From Microbulbifer taiwanensis (lineage in GTDB: Bacteria; Pseudomonadota; Gammaproteobacteria; Pseudomonadales; Cellvibrionaceae), in assembly GCF_014904815.1 (NCBI RefSeq), contig NZ_JACZFR010000007.1, positions 1 to 64,000 on the forward strand: a stretch of 64,000 nt of DNA. Reading direction: 5' to 3'. Shown here in pieces: positions 38,930-47,366 of the stretch (positions are counted from its first letter, which is position 1; the number at the start of each line of letters is the position of its first letter). Under the pieces are notes generated by a model. That model did not search any database, was not told where the DNA came from, and saw only the letters and a program-made list of their open reading frames with translations. The position numbers were made by a program, and so were the translations under genes.

Positions 38930-39778
38930 TCAGGGCGCCGTCAAAACCTGTTCGCACTGCCTGGGCATCGGTTTGGGCTTCTTCTTCGGCTTGTCCGGCT
39001 TGGGCGCGGTGCCGCTCAGCATTGCGTAGAATTCATCGCTAAACCACCAGTCCAGGTCGCTGCCGCAGGGATCATTGCGCACCGGGTGCTGGGGTTTGCA
39101 GTTTTTCTCGCCTTGTGGGCAGGCGAGGCGCACATGGAAATGATAGTTGTGTCCCCACCAGGGGCGGATCTTGCGCAGCCACTGGTTGTCGTCCCCTGAA
39201 ATATTGCACAGCTTCCGCTTGATGGTGGGGTGTACGAAGATACGCGCGACCCGGTCATCCTCAGAGGCCAGGCGCAGTATCCGCGGGACCTGGTCGTTCC
39301 AGTTTTTTTCTATCAGGCGGTGATCCCGCTCATCGGCGAGCGGCACCGCGGAGATGTTGTCCCGCTCCCAGGCGGTCAGCGGGCGCTCGGCCGCGCGCCA
39401 GTCCTGGGAATACCAGATATCGATATCCAGCCCCGTCTGATGGCTGCGGTGGCCGTATCGGAAGGGGCCACCGCGGGCCATGGACATGTCGCCAATCTGC
39501 AGCCGGCCCAGGTTGTTGCGGGCGACACTGCTGGAAAAGTCCTTCAGGAACTCGATGGTGGCCGGATGTGCATAGCGGCGGCCGCGCCCGGTGCGCACCA
39601 GCTGGAATCCCTCACCGCGCAGCGGCATGGCCTCGGCGCCGCTGAGACAGCCGTTGGTGTAGGTGCCGATACTGGCGGACGCCTGGGACGAAGGGGTCTC
39701 CACGGATTCCCAGGGGTTGGCGGAGGCGCTGGTGGCCAGGACGGCGCCCAACAGGACAGCGGCGAGGGATAGATACAT
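38930..39778 (-). CDS. mepA: Penicillin-insensitive murein endopeptidase
   Basis: A 282-residue periplasmic LAS-type zinc endopeptidase that cuts D-Ala-meso-DAP cross-links in murein. A signal peptide covers residues 1-20 (MYLSLAAVLLGAVLATSASA). Zinc ligands lie in GHRSHQTGLDIDIW near 110-123 and in NYHFHVRLACP near 209-219. Six cysteines, as in E. coli MepA, could form the disulfides. It probably is transcribed with ddl. Confidence 0.93.
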   Translation of the reverse strand: MYLSLAAVLLGAVLATSASANPWESVETPSSQASASIGTYTNGCLSGAEAMPLRGEGFQLVRTGRGRRYAHPATIEFLKDFSSSVARNNLGRLQIGDMSMARGGPFRYGHRSHQTGLDIDIWYSQDWRAAERPLTAWERDNISAVPLADERDHRLIEKNWNDQVPRILRLASEDDRVARIFVHPTIKRKLCNISGDDNQWLRKIRPWWGHNYHFHVRLACPQGEKNCKPQHPVRNDPCGSDLDWWFSDEFYAMLSGTAPKPDKPKKKPKPMPRQCEQVLTAP

Positions 39779-39800
39779 TGGCTATTGAACTGCTACTTCG

Positions 39801-39852
39801 AAGGGTGCGCCGTGCGCACCGTTGGATTTGGCGGTGCGCAAGGCGCACCCTA
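39801..39852. repeat. REP-like palindrome, family A, copy 2
   Basis: GGGTGCGCCGTGCGCACC and its inverse GGTGCGCAAGGCGCACCC flank GTTGGATTTGGC. It lies between hisC and mepA. Confidence 0.8.
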
Positions 39853-39889
39853 AGCGTTTCCGGGATCCCGATAATTATAGAGGGGCGGA

Positions 39890-40966
39890 TTACTCAGTCT
39901 GTGAGCCGATTATCTCCTCGCAGTTCCGCAGCAGCGCGTCCATTTCCTCATCCGTGCCGATGGAGATACGTAAGTACTCACTGATGCGCGGCTTGTTGAA
40001 ATAGCGCACCAGTATGCCCCGCTCGCGCAGGGCCAGGTACAGAGCCTCAGCGCCAGGCCCGGGCGGCCGCGCCAGTACGAAATTGGCCTTCGACGGCACC
40101 ACGTCGAAGTCCAGCTCCCGCAGTGCCTGCACGGTGCTCTCGCGGGTGGCGATCACCTTGCCGCAACAGTCCGCCAGGTGGGCGCTGTCATCGATGGCGG
40201 CAGCGGCCAGGCGTTGGGCTATGGCGTCGATGGGGTAGGAGTTGAAGGAGTTTTTGGTGCGGTTGAGGCCATCGATCAGCGGCTGCTGACCCATGGCGAA
40301 GCCCAGGCGCAGGCCGGCCAGCGCATAGGACTTGGACAGCGTGTGTGTCACCAACAGGTTGGGGTAGCGGTCGATCAGCGGCACCGCACTCTCACCGCCA
40401 AAGTCGATATAGGCCTCGTCGATCACCACCACCCGCTCGGGCTGAAGTTGCAGCAGCTTTTCGATTTCTTCCAACGGCAGATAGCGCCCGCTGGGTGCAT
40501 TGGGATTGGGGAGTATCACGCCGGCGGCGGGGCCGCTGTAGTCCTCTACCGCCAGGCTGAAATCGTCGCGCAGCGGGGGCGTGCGGTACTCGATGCCGTA
40601 CAGCTGGCAGTAGACGGGATAAAAGCTGTAGGTGATATCCGGGAACAGCAGTGGCGCGTTATGGCGGAAGAAACTGTAGAAACTGTGCGCCAGCACTTCG
40701 TCGGAACCGTTGCCGACAAACACCTGTTCCGGCTGCAGGTCAAAGCGCTCGGCAATGACCGCGCGCAGCTCGCAGGACTCGGGGTCCGGGTAGCGGCGCA
40801 GGGCATCGGCCAGCTGTGCGTCGCCGAGGATTTCCAGGGCGCGCGGTGACGGCGGGTAGGGGCTTTCGTTGGTATTGAGCTTGATCAACTTGCGCCCGCG
40901 CGGCTGCTCGCCCGGCACATAGGGTTCCAGCTTTTCGAGCCCGGGGCTCCAGAATGGACTGCTCAT
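39890..40966 (-). CDS. hisC: Histidinol-phosphate aminotransferase
   Basis: A 358-residue class II aminotransferase making histidinol phosphate. KLNTNESPYPPSPRAL near residues 28-43, NGSDEVLA near 85, DEAYIDFGGES near 163-173 and the PLP lysine in THTLSKSYALAGLRLG near 210 are all conserved. Its start overlaps the stop of the FHA membrane-protein gene by 4 bases (ATGA). That coupling to a signalling gene, away from the his operon, is unusual and suggests a second hisC copy with a special role. Confidence 0.93.
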   Translation of the reverse strand: MSSPFWSPGLEKLEPYVPGEQPRGRKLIKLNTNESPYPPSPRALEILGDAQLADALRRYPDPESCELRAVIAERFDLQPEQVFVGNGSDEVLAHSFYSFFRHNAPLLFPDITYSFYPVYCQLYGIEYRTPPLRDDFSLAVEDYSGPAAGVILPNPNAPSGRYLPLEEIEKLLQLQPERVVVIDEAYIDFGGESAVPLIDRYPNLLVTHTLSKSYALAGLRLGFAMGQQPLIDGLNRTKNSFNSYPIDAIAQRLAAAAIDDSAHLADCCGKVIATRESTVQALRELDFDVVPSKANFVLARPPGPGAEALYLALRERGILVRYFNKPRISEYLRISIGTDEEMDALLRNCEEIIGSQTE

Positions 40967-42015
40967 GATTCTGCCTCCGCTGTGTCACCTTCCCCGTTGT
41001 CGGGAGCGACTGTCTCCTCATCGGTTTCTTTCGATTCTTCGTTCTTTTTTTCGATCGGGATATCAAACAGCGTCGGTGAGCTGGCGATGAACTGCTTCAT
41101 CGGCACCGGCTTGCGCAGCAGCAGGTCGTCGTACTTGAGTTCGGTGGAAATCTCCGGAATTTCACTGAAGTCATTCAGGCTGCCGATTTCCTCTGCCAGG
41201 CCCAGGCCGAGAAATCCCCAGGGCAGAACCAGGGCAGCGGCCCAGCGCCAGCCGCGGGAAAGGTTGGTCGCCAGGTAGCAGGCGCACCAGAGCATGGCCG
41301 GCAGCAGTATGGCCAGCACCAGGAAATCGAGCATTGACGTGGTGTTGGCCATGGCGAAATTGTAATTCAGCAGGCTGCTGAGCCACTCCCAGCCGGTAAA
41401 GACCAATGCGCCCAGGGCGGCGATCGACAGGTGAGTGAAGAAGTGCGTCTCGTGGCGCACCACCCGGCCGATAAAAGCCCAGGCACCGGCGTACACCAGC
41501 AGACCGATCACGCTACCGGACAGCAGATTGACCGCGATGGTCCACTCGTAGTTGCGCGCATAGCCGAGGTAGCTGACCAGCAGCGTGCACAGGGCCACGG
41601 CCAGCAACAGGCCGATGGCCCCGGCCGGGTGTGACAGCCCCGCGAAAAAACTCTCCAGTGAGTGCAGGGGCACGGCTTCCGGCAGCGCAGCCTCGCTGTG
41701 GCTGAGGCGCAGGTGGGTCTTGCCGAACTGCACCAGGTCGCCGGACTCGATCATGCGCTCGGAAACAGCGCCGGGCTTGATCGACTTGTCATGCAGGTTT
41801 CCCAATAGTTGGGTGCCGTTGACGCTGTTCAGGTCGTGCAGGTAATAGCAGCCGTCCTCGCCGAGGCGGATTTCCGCGTGGTGGGCGTCCGCGTGTACAT
41901 CCTCGAGGATAATATCGTTGTCGTAGCCGCGGCCGACGGTGAGCCTGTCGTCCTCCATGCGATAGCGGGCATGCACCCGGTGGGAGCGGTTGATCTCTTC
42001 GATAATCAGTGCCAT
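40963..42015 (-). CDS. Membrane protein with N-terminal FHA domain
   Basis: A 350-residue protein. An FHA domain (about 18-105) has the phosphothreonine-binding GRGYDNDI, HxxI-type HAEI and NSVNGT elements. Five hydrophobic segments follow (about 145-300), then a soluble tail that ends in an acidic, Glu/Thr-rich stretch. It should bind phosphothreonine partners in the cytosol at the membrane. I chose the ATG at 42015 because the FHA fold begins there. It overlaps the protease gene by 10 bases and hisC by 4, so all three are coupled. The kinases at 50-55 kb are candidate partners. Confidence 0.8.
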   Translation of the reverse strand: MALIIEEINRSHRVHARYRMEDDRLTVGRGYDNDIILEDVHADAHHAEIRLGEDGCYYLHDLNSVNGTQLLGNLHDKSIKPGAVSERMIESGDLVQFGKTHLRLSHSEAALPEAVPLHSLESFFAGLSHPAGAIGLLLAVALCTLLVSYLGYARNYEWTIAVNLLSGSVIGLLVYAGAWAFIGRVVRHETHFFTHLSIAALGALVFTGWEWLSSLLNYNFAMANTTSMLDFLVLAILLPAMLWCACYLATNLSRGWRWAAALVLPWGFLGLGLAEEIGSLNDFSEIPEISTELKYDDLLLRKPVPMKQFIASSPTLFDIPIEKKNEESKETDEETVAPDNGEGDTAEAES

Positions 42016-43319
42016 TGGATCTCGCTTGTGAACTTCTCGGTAAAGGCCGCGGCGGATTCCCGGGTAAATCCGGACAGGGTGAAATGGCTGACCAGGGCGC
42101 GGTTCTTCCGATCCACACTCAGGCTCAGGAAGAAGATGTCGTACAGATCCGGGAAGTCCTTGTAGCGGCGCACGCAATAGCTGGTGCGCGCGACTATCGG
42201 CTCCCGGTTCTGTTGCGGCTTGGAGACGGGTTCCTCACCGTCGCGCTTCTCTCCAACGCGCTCCTGGGCGGTAAAGGACTGGCGGCACCGGAAATTGGTC
42301 ACATCTTCCTCACCGGCCGCATTGCCGGGGTAAAAGCTGCTCATCTGCTGCTCGTACTCGGCGTAGAAGCGCGACGGCAGCAGGTCTTCTGCCTCCAGCC
42401 AGAAGAACTCATATTCCACCCGACCGGAGTTGAAATCATCGGCGAGAAAGACCACGTCCTGGCCGGTGCAGCCCTTGTCAATGCGCTTGACCGGATTGTC
42501 GTCATCTTCCTGGGTATTACCCCAGCACTGGATGGCCGGCACTATTTCCCCGACCACCTTGGCCTCGCCCAGGGCGCGCCGCTGCCAGTCCGCCTGCAAG
42601 ATGGATTCGATAATGCGCTGCTGGTTGTCGAGCAGTTGCCGGTGCGTCACTTCTTTCAGGTCCAGGGAGTTGCCCTCCTGGCGGAAATGCTTCTGCAGCG
42701 CAGCGAGCTTATCCACCGGCACCAGGAAGCTGACCTGGTTGCCGGCGGTGGCCACGTTGATGCCCACCACATGGCCGCGGGTGTTGATCGCCGGGCCGCC
42801 ACTCATGCCCGGGTTGATGGAGCCGGCGAAGTGGATGCGATCGTAGAAGCTGCCGCTGGCAATGCCGTTGTAGGTGCCGGGGATCAATGTCATGCCCAGG
42901 TCCAGCGGATTGCCGAGGGACACGATGGTCTCGCCCTTTTTCGGGGTGTCCGTGGCCAGCTGAATATGTTCCGCGCCGGGCTTGTCCTGGCGCAGCAGCG
43001 CCAGGTCGTTGATCACGTCTATATCCAGCAGCTCGAGATTGCCCTTGGCACCGTCCACCGACAGGTACTCCAGCTGGTACTTGTCCGGATCACTCACGGC
43101 CTCGGCCACCACGTGGTAATTGGTGGCAATCAGGCCGTCGGGGGAGATCTGGAAACCGGAGCCGAGCCCGGCCTTGGAGTTGGAGGATTTTTCAATCAGG
43201 CGAATCTGGTAGAGGCTGCCGCGATATTCACTGTAGAGCTGTTCGTAGCTCTGCGCTGAGGCGAATGCGGAACAACAACAAAACAACAGGGCCAGCAGGC
43301 GCGCGCAAAGGTTTGGCAT
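42006..43319 (-). CDS. Exported trypsin-like serine protease (S1C-type)
   Basis: A 437-residue protein with a signal peptide (ends FASA near residue 22). The catalytic triad is His69 (TNYHVV), Asp105 (VINDLALL) and Ser173 (NPGMSGGP). No PDZ domain follows; the C-terminal 230 residues are unfamiliar and contain several cysteines. It could be a periplasmic DegP-like protease without PDZ. Its coupling to the FHA membrane protein suggests it takes part in the same response. Confidence 0.8.
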   Translation of the reverse strand: MPNLCARLLALLFCCCSAFASAQSYEQLYSEYRGSLYQIRLIEKSSNSKAGLGSGFQISPDGLIATNYHVVAEAVSDPDKYQLEYLSVDGAKGNLELLDIDVINDLALLRQDKPGAEHIQLATDTPKKGETIVSLGNPLDLGMTLIPGTYNGIASGSFYDRIHFAGSINPGMSGGPAINTRGHVVGINVATAGNQVSFLVPVDKLAALQKHFRQEGNSLDLKEVTHRQLLDNQQRIIESILQADWQRRALGEAKVVGEIVPAIQCWGNTQEDDDNPVKRIDKGCTGQDVVFLADDFNSGRVEYEFFWLEAEDLLPSRFYAEYEQQMSSFYPGNAAGEEDVTNFRCRQSFTAQERVGEKRDGEEPVSKPQQNREPIVARTSYCVRRYKDFPDLYDIFFLSLSVDRKNRALVSHFTLSGFTRESAAAFTEKFTSEIQWH

Positions 43320-43398
43320 CTTGTTTGATTAAATTATGGGCAGAAGAGGATTGATATTACGGGATATAGAGTAGTGCAACAAGCGTGCAGGAGAGTGT

Positions 43399-43455
43399 TC
43401 GTCATACCGGCGCAGGCCGGTATCCAGTCAGTAGGGGGCGCCGTACGCACCAAAA
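43399..43455. repeat. Intergenic palindrome (family C half plus family A half)
   Basis: CGTCATACCGGCGCAGGCCGG followed by TATCCAG is half of the palindrome seen after ribA. GGGGGCGCCGTACGCACC is a degraded half of the family A repeat. Confidence 0.6.
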
Positions 43456-43458
43456 CAG

Positions 43459-45240
43459 TCAGAGATAATCTGCCACCCGTGGAAAAGCCTCCGCCACCTT
43501 GCCGTGCGACTCCAAGTAAAAACGCGTAAACAGCGCATCCGCCTCGTCCGCGGCCATAAACCCGTCACTGAAGCCGGGACTCACCGGATCCAGGTGCAGG
43601 CGCGCACAGCTGATCACATGGGCCACCAGCTGCGCCATATTCTCGTCGCCGACGGATATGCGAATGGTGGTGGGGAAAATATCCGCCGCCTCCATGGCTT
43701 CCGGCGACAGCTCCGAGTGGGAAGTGAGCGCAGGGCAGAGCACCATGGTGTTGGTCTGCCCCAGGCTGACCATCTGCCCGAATGCCGGCTCCAGCGCATC
43801 GAAGAAGCGCTTGAAGGCCTCGGTGGGAATTCCCGCCGCTTCCATATCGATGCTGAACAGCGGCGTGGGCAACTGGTAGCGCAGCAGCTGCACGCGCAGG
43901 TCGCTGTTGGGGTGCTGTGCCAGCGCATGGCAGTTGACGCGGATCTTCGGGTGGCTGGCGAAGAAGTGGCTCAGGCATCGGGTATTGATGCACTTGGTCA
44001 GCATACGCATCTCCAGGGTGCGCATGCCGCAGTGCACCTCCCAGGCCTTGTCCGCATCCAGGAAGGCGCCCTTTATATAGTACACATCCCAGAAGAGACA
44101 CTGGTTCCAGTTGAGCCCCCTGGCGCTGTCACCCTTGGGGATAAACATGCGGTGATTCTCGCCGATCACCACCCCGGCGGTGGCCGCGCCGGTGCCGCCG
44201 ATATCCTTGGTGTAGGAGTGCACCACAAAATCCGGTCGCTCGGCGCGCTCTTCGCGGCGCAGTGGCTGGTAGAGGAAGGGCGTGGCCAGGGTCGAATCCA
44301 GGCTCACCAGCAGCTTCTCCCGGTGTGCGGCGCGGCAGATGGCCGGCACATCGAGCATAGTGCCGTGGGGGTTGCAGGGGGATTCGATATACACATGAAT
44401 CCGCGCACCGCCTTTTATCGCCTCGGCATGATTGGCCTGCGTATCCCACAGCAGCTTCTCGAATTCATCGCCGCGGGTGCCGTCGAACCAGACCAGCTTG
44501 ATCGCCATCTTGTCCCGGCGGGCGTAAAAATCCTGTAACAGCTGGTGCACGCCGCCGTAGATATGTCGCGAGACGATCAGGATATCGCCGCGGGCCAGCT
44601 GATTGGAGAGCAGCGCATCAATCGCCGCCATACCCGAGTTGAAGTTCCACGCCATATACTCGCTGGCCGCGGAACCACACTCCAGGTCCACAATCGCATT
44701 GGCCAAGGAAATGGAGGTGGGGTTCAGCAGTCGCGAGTAGATATCGTGGCTCGGCTCGCGGCCGCGGAAGGCGTCATCCACCCACTCGGTGCAGGCATAG
44801 ATATAGGTGGCAGTGCGCGCAATTACCGGCGTCGCCGAGAAAATCGCCGGAATATTGTCGAACAGCGGGTAGCCGCCGCGGGTGGTGATATTGAAGTCGT
44901 CCCCCTGCAGGCTCTGGAAGCTGGCGCGCAGCGGGTTCTGCAGCGTGTCCAGCAGCTTTGCCAGCTGGAAGCTCATAAAGCGCTTGGCGTTGAAATAGGC
45001 GATCTTGTCCGATCTGTCCAGTTTGGCCAGCGTGGCCCTGGCCTGCGCCCACAACTGGCTCAGGTTGCCCTGGGCGCGGTACAGCAGTTCCGCGGTTTCC
45101 AGCAGCAGGCGCCCGTGCTCGGTATCCCCGTCGATGGAGAAATGCTGCAACTGCTCCCGCGCCAGCTCGTCGATGCTGGTGGCTTCGGTGCTGTTGCGGC
45201 GGGGGGAGAGGATTTTTGCGTCGGAAAGATTGGTGTCCAT
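43459..45240 (-). CDS. Long Cys/Met-metabolism-type PLP enzyme
   Basis: A 593-residue protein of the trans-sulfuration PLP family (cystathionine gamma-synthase/lyase group). The fold-type I core starts near residue 130. YSRLLNPTS near 168-176 and the PLP lysine Lys345 in HSYTKDIGGTGAATAG are conserved. The first 130 residues are an additional helical domain absent from ordinary 390-residue family members; the closing region (about 490-593) is also longer. The reaction (a sulfur-amino-acid lyase or synthase) cannot be decided from sequence. It is alone between the protease gene and the toxin island. Confidence 0.75.
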   Translation of the reverse strand: MDTNLSDAKILSPRRNSTEATSIDELAREQLQHFSIDGDTEHGRLLLETAELLYRAQGNLSQLWAQARATLAKLDRSDKIAYFNAKRFMSFQLAKLLDTLQNPLRASFQSLQGDDFNITTRGGYPLFDNIPAIFSATPVIARTATYIYACTEWVDDAFRGREPSHDIYSRLLNPTSISLANAIVDLECGSAASEYMAWNFNSGMAAIDALLSNQLARGDILIVSRHIYGGVHQLLQDFYARRDKMAIKLVWFDGTRGDEFEKLLWDTQANHAEAIKGGARIHVYIESPCNPHGTMLDVPAICRAAHREKLLVSLDSTLATPFLYQPLRREERAERPDFVVHSYTKDIGGTGAATAGVVIGENHRMFIPKGDSARGLNWNQCLFWDVYYIKGAFLDADKAWEVHCGMRTLEMRMLTKCINTRCLSHFFASHPKIRVNCHALAQHPNSDLRVQLLRYQLPTPLFSIDMEAAGIPTEAFKRFFDALEPAFGQMVSLGQTNTMVLCPALTSHSELSPEAMEAADIFPTTIRISVGDENMAQLVAHVISCARLHLDPVSPGFSDGFMAADEADALFTRFYLESHGKVAEAFPRVADYL

Positions 45241-45379
45241 ATTGCCCTCATCGCTTGCTGCTTATTGTTATAGCCCGATTGCAGTAGGCTGTGGGTGATG
45301 AGGATATGGGTGCCTTTAGGGGATTTGCATCAATTCGATGTTGGAGGTGCTTGTTATTAGCGTAAATCTTTAAAAGTGT

Positions 45380-45700
45380 TTAAAGTTTTCCATCTTTTCC
45401 AACACGCTTTAAAAATTCCTTTACCCCCTCTGATCTTCCCCCTGATAAAGCTTGTTTTAACTCAAAATATGAGTTCCTGATTTCATCAGGCCACCCCATT
45501 CCAGAATTCTTCCACTGATATACGCCTGGCACCTCATCTTCATTCATTTTAGATGTGGGTTTTCCCGATCTTATCTGACTTAAAAGATCTTCTAATGAAC
45601 TTTTTAGCTCATATATAGATTTGTCATTTCCACTGTAACTGGCCAGTTCAGAATGAAGTCGATCGGCAACTTTTACTAAATTGTAGTATTTGTTAAACAT
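45380..45700 (-). CDS. Candidate immunity protein for the displaced toxin tip
   Basis: A 106-residue soluble, AT-rich gene product (MFNKYYNLVKVADRLHSEL) with no known domain. Its start codon overlaps the stop of the preceding toxin-tip frame by one base (TAATG), the arrangement of toxin-immunity pairs. Codon use is unlike the GC-rich chromosome. The role is inferred from context only. Confidence 0.45.
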   Translation of the reverse strand: MFNKYYNLVKVADRLHSELASYSGNDKSIYELKSSLEDLLSQIRSGKPTSKMNEDEVPGVYQWKNSGMGWPDEIRNSYFELKQALSGGRSEGVKEFLKRVGKDGKL

Positions 45701-46176
45701 TATCCTACTGCTTTTCCTGCCGGAGTAAAGTCATCTTTATTTGGCGCTAAGTTTTGTTTAAGTCCGGATTTATCCAGATGACTCTTCCGTTGGTGCGATA
45801 GTAGAGGTATATCCATTTGCCCCTTCACTGGTTCCAGATTTGGTAAGTCCTCCTGGTACCCATTCGCCTTTATAGGCGCCTCCTTCATTACCGGTTGGCA
45901 TTTTGTAGCTAAACCTTTTATCGCCAGGAGGTAACTTCACATATGAAAATCTTGAGCCGCTCAAATCGGTATTTTTGCCCAGGTTCAATTCATCTCGCAA
46001 AATCTTCCTGCTGGAGCGGAAAATTCGGTGACCCCTATGAGGTGCTGGACTTTGACTTGGCCCTTGGGGAAGCGCCGGACGTCGGCCTGCAGAGCCGGGT
46101 CTTCCCAGATGAGGTCGGCCAGTTCCATGGCGCGGTAGAGTTGTTCTCAGGCAATGGTGGTGCAGTTGAAGTCTAG
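45700..46176 (-). pseudogene. Broken second toxin copy: scaffold remnant plus displaced C-terminal tip
   Basis: Reading on the minus strand, about 46174-46022 encodes ELADLIWEDPALQADV and flanks, aligning with MEVADLIWDDPTLRADI in the intact toxin (DNA around 46091-46174 matches 48301-48382). An in-frame TGA and a frame break interrupt it. A second frame then reads ILRDELNLGKNTDLSGSRF through TIAPTEESSG, an AT-rich tip with no known domain. A third frame continues to NKDDFTPAGKAVG and ends at 45700, where the next small gene starts. This is a decayed toxin copy with a displaced tip. Confidence 0.65.
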
Positions 46177-46323
46177 TATTTTTACCGGTCCGCGCTAGCC
46201 CCAACATGTGCTTCTGCGCTAAGTAATAGCTGGTGGACTGGAGCGTGCACATTCTACCTGAAAGTAAGTTGGGCGTCACTGTCATAAACTATAACGTCCC
46301 ACGCGCGGTTCCTCGATTAAATT

Positions 46324-46593
46324 TTAGTGTCTTTTGTAAAATTCTTTCAATTTTAATGCGGAAAGATAGGCGTTGTTGTAGGCGCCAATAAAATCTTGCT
46401 GGCATCCAGACCCGCTTATTCGCCTTGTTTGCAATTCGAGCTTAGATTTGAATTTTTCAATGAGTTGCTCAATCGCAACTTCTGCTTCGCTTGAGTTGGT
46501 GTCAGCCAAATATTCCATAGCTTTCTTAACCCTTTCCTCAATCGGAGGAATCCAGCCGGAATCTAAAAGTAATTCGAGTTTATTAACATCCAT
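46324..46593 (-). CDS. Small AT-rich protein, candidate orphan immunity protein
   Basis: An 89-residue helical protein (MDVNKLELLLDSGWIPPIEE) with no known domain. The AT-rich composition matches the toxin tips and their immunity genes rather than the chromosome. No toxin tip can be read directly before it. It could be an orphan immunity gene left from a lost cassette. Confidence 0.4.
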   Translation of the reverse strand: MDVNKLELLLDSGWIPPIEERVKKAMEYLADTNSSEAEVAIEQLIEKFKSKLELQTRRISGSGCQQDFIGAYNNAYLSALKLKEFYKRH

Positions 46594-46635
46594 TGTTTGG
46601 CACTTTTACTTGTAATTTATTTCATCTGAATAGAG

Positions 46636-46947
46636 CTAAAGCTCGCCATGGCGGTACTTGTGGCCTAGGCCTTTGATCAGGTTCAGTAGGCCGTATTTGT
46701 AGAGGAAGTTGTCGGCGAAGGTAATCTCCTGCGGCGAAAAGTGCTCTTCTCTAGACCCTAGGCGGCTTCTTCTAGACCAGTTAACGATGGCATAGCCGCC
46801 CACACAAGGGCCCGCATTCATGGCTCGTTCAATACAGATCATCTCGCTCTCCACATCTTCGTCTGCGCTGGTCATGGCGCCGGCGTGCAGGCCGCCCTCT
46901 ACCGGTGGTTTGCGGAACTCGGTGAGTGCATCGGCAAACCAGGGCAA
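46636..46947 (-). CDS. Unrecognised 103-residue frame, possibly toxin-scaffold remnant
   Basis: A frame starting at a TTG, with PVEGGLHAGAMTSADEDVESE and a tail reading LIKGLGHKYRHGEL. It is GC-rich like the toxin scaffold, unlike its small neighbours. It has no good ribosome site. I do not recognise it; it may be a fragment of another toxin or of a lost gene. Confidence 0.25.
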   Translation of the reverse strand: MPWFADALTEFRKPPVEGGLHAGAMTSADEDVESEMICIERAMNAGPCVGGYAIVNWSRRSRLGSREEHFSPQEITFADNFLYKYGLLNLIKGLGHKYRHGEL

Positions 46948-46998
46948 AACACCTAGGGGAAGTCAGTTTGCGCGCACCTGAAATAGGGAGTGCTACCT

Positions 46999-47364
46999 TT
47001 ACTCTACCTCAATATAAGCATGAGGAACGCCATCAATATCTTGTGTTGTGATTTGTTCAAGAGGAGTTCCGCTTACAGTGACGCAAAATCTTGCCAATAA
47101 TTTATTTAGTTTTTCATCAAAAATCCGCTCTCTTCGCTGATATTCAAGAGGTAAATCATCTGGAGGTATAGCTTCTTTGATTTTCCCATTTATTGCATCG
47201 TTGCATAAAGAAGAAAATGCCGCTTTTACTCCATGAGTGTCATATTGTGGGTCAAGATCTAGATTTAAATAATCCAAAAGTTCTTTGGCTATTCTTTTTA
47301 GTTTTTCTTGGTCGATATCTATAATTCTCCCAGTATTGGGGTCAATTCTTACTAATTTTTTCAT
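46999..47364 (-). CDS. Candidate immunity protein of the intact toxin
   Basis: A 121-residue soluble protein (MKKLVRIDPNTGRIIDIDQE) with no known domain. It starts 2 bases after the stop of the 563-residue toxin gene and shares its low GC. Position and size are what is expected of a cognate immunity protein that neutralises the toxin tip in the cytosol. The function is inferred from context. Confidence 0.55.
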   Translation of the reverse strand: MKKLVRIDPNTGRIIDIDQEKLKRIAKELLDYLNLDLDPQYDTHGVKAAFSSLCNDAINGKIKEAIPPDDLPLEYQRRERIFDEKLNKLLARFCVTVSGTPLEQITTQDIDGVPHAYIEVE

Positions 47365-47366
47365 GG

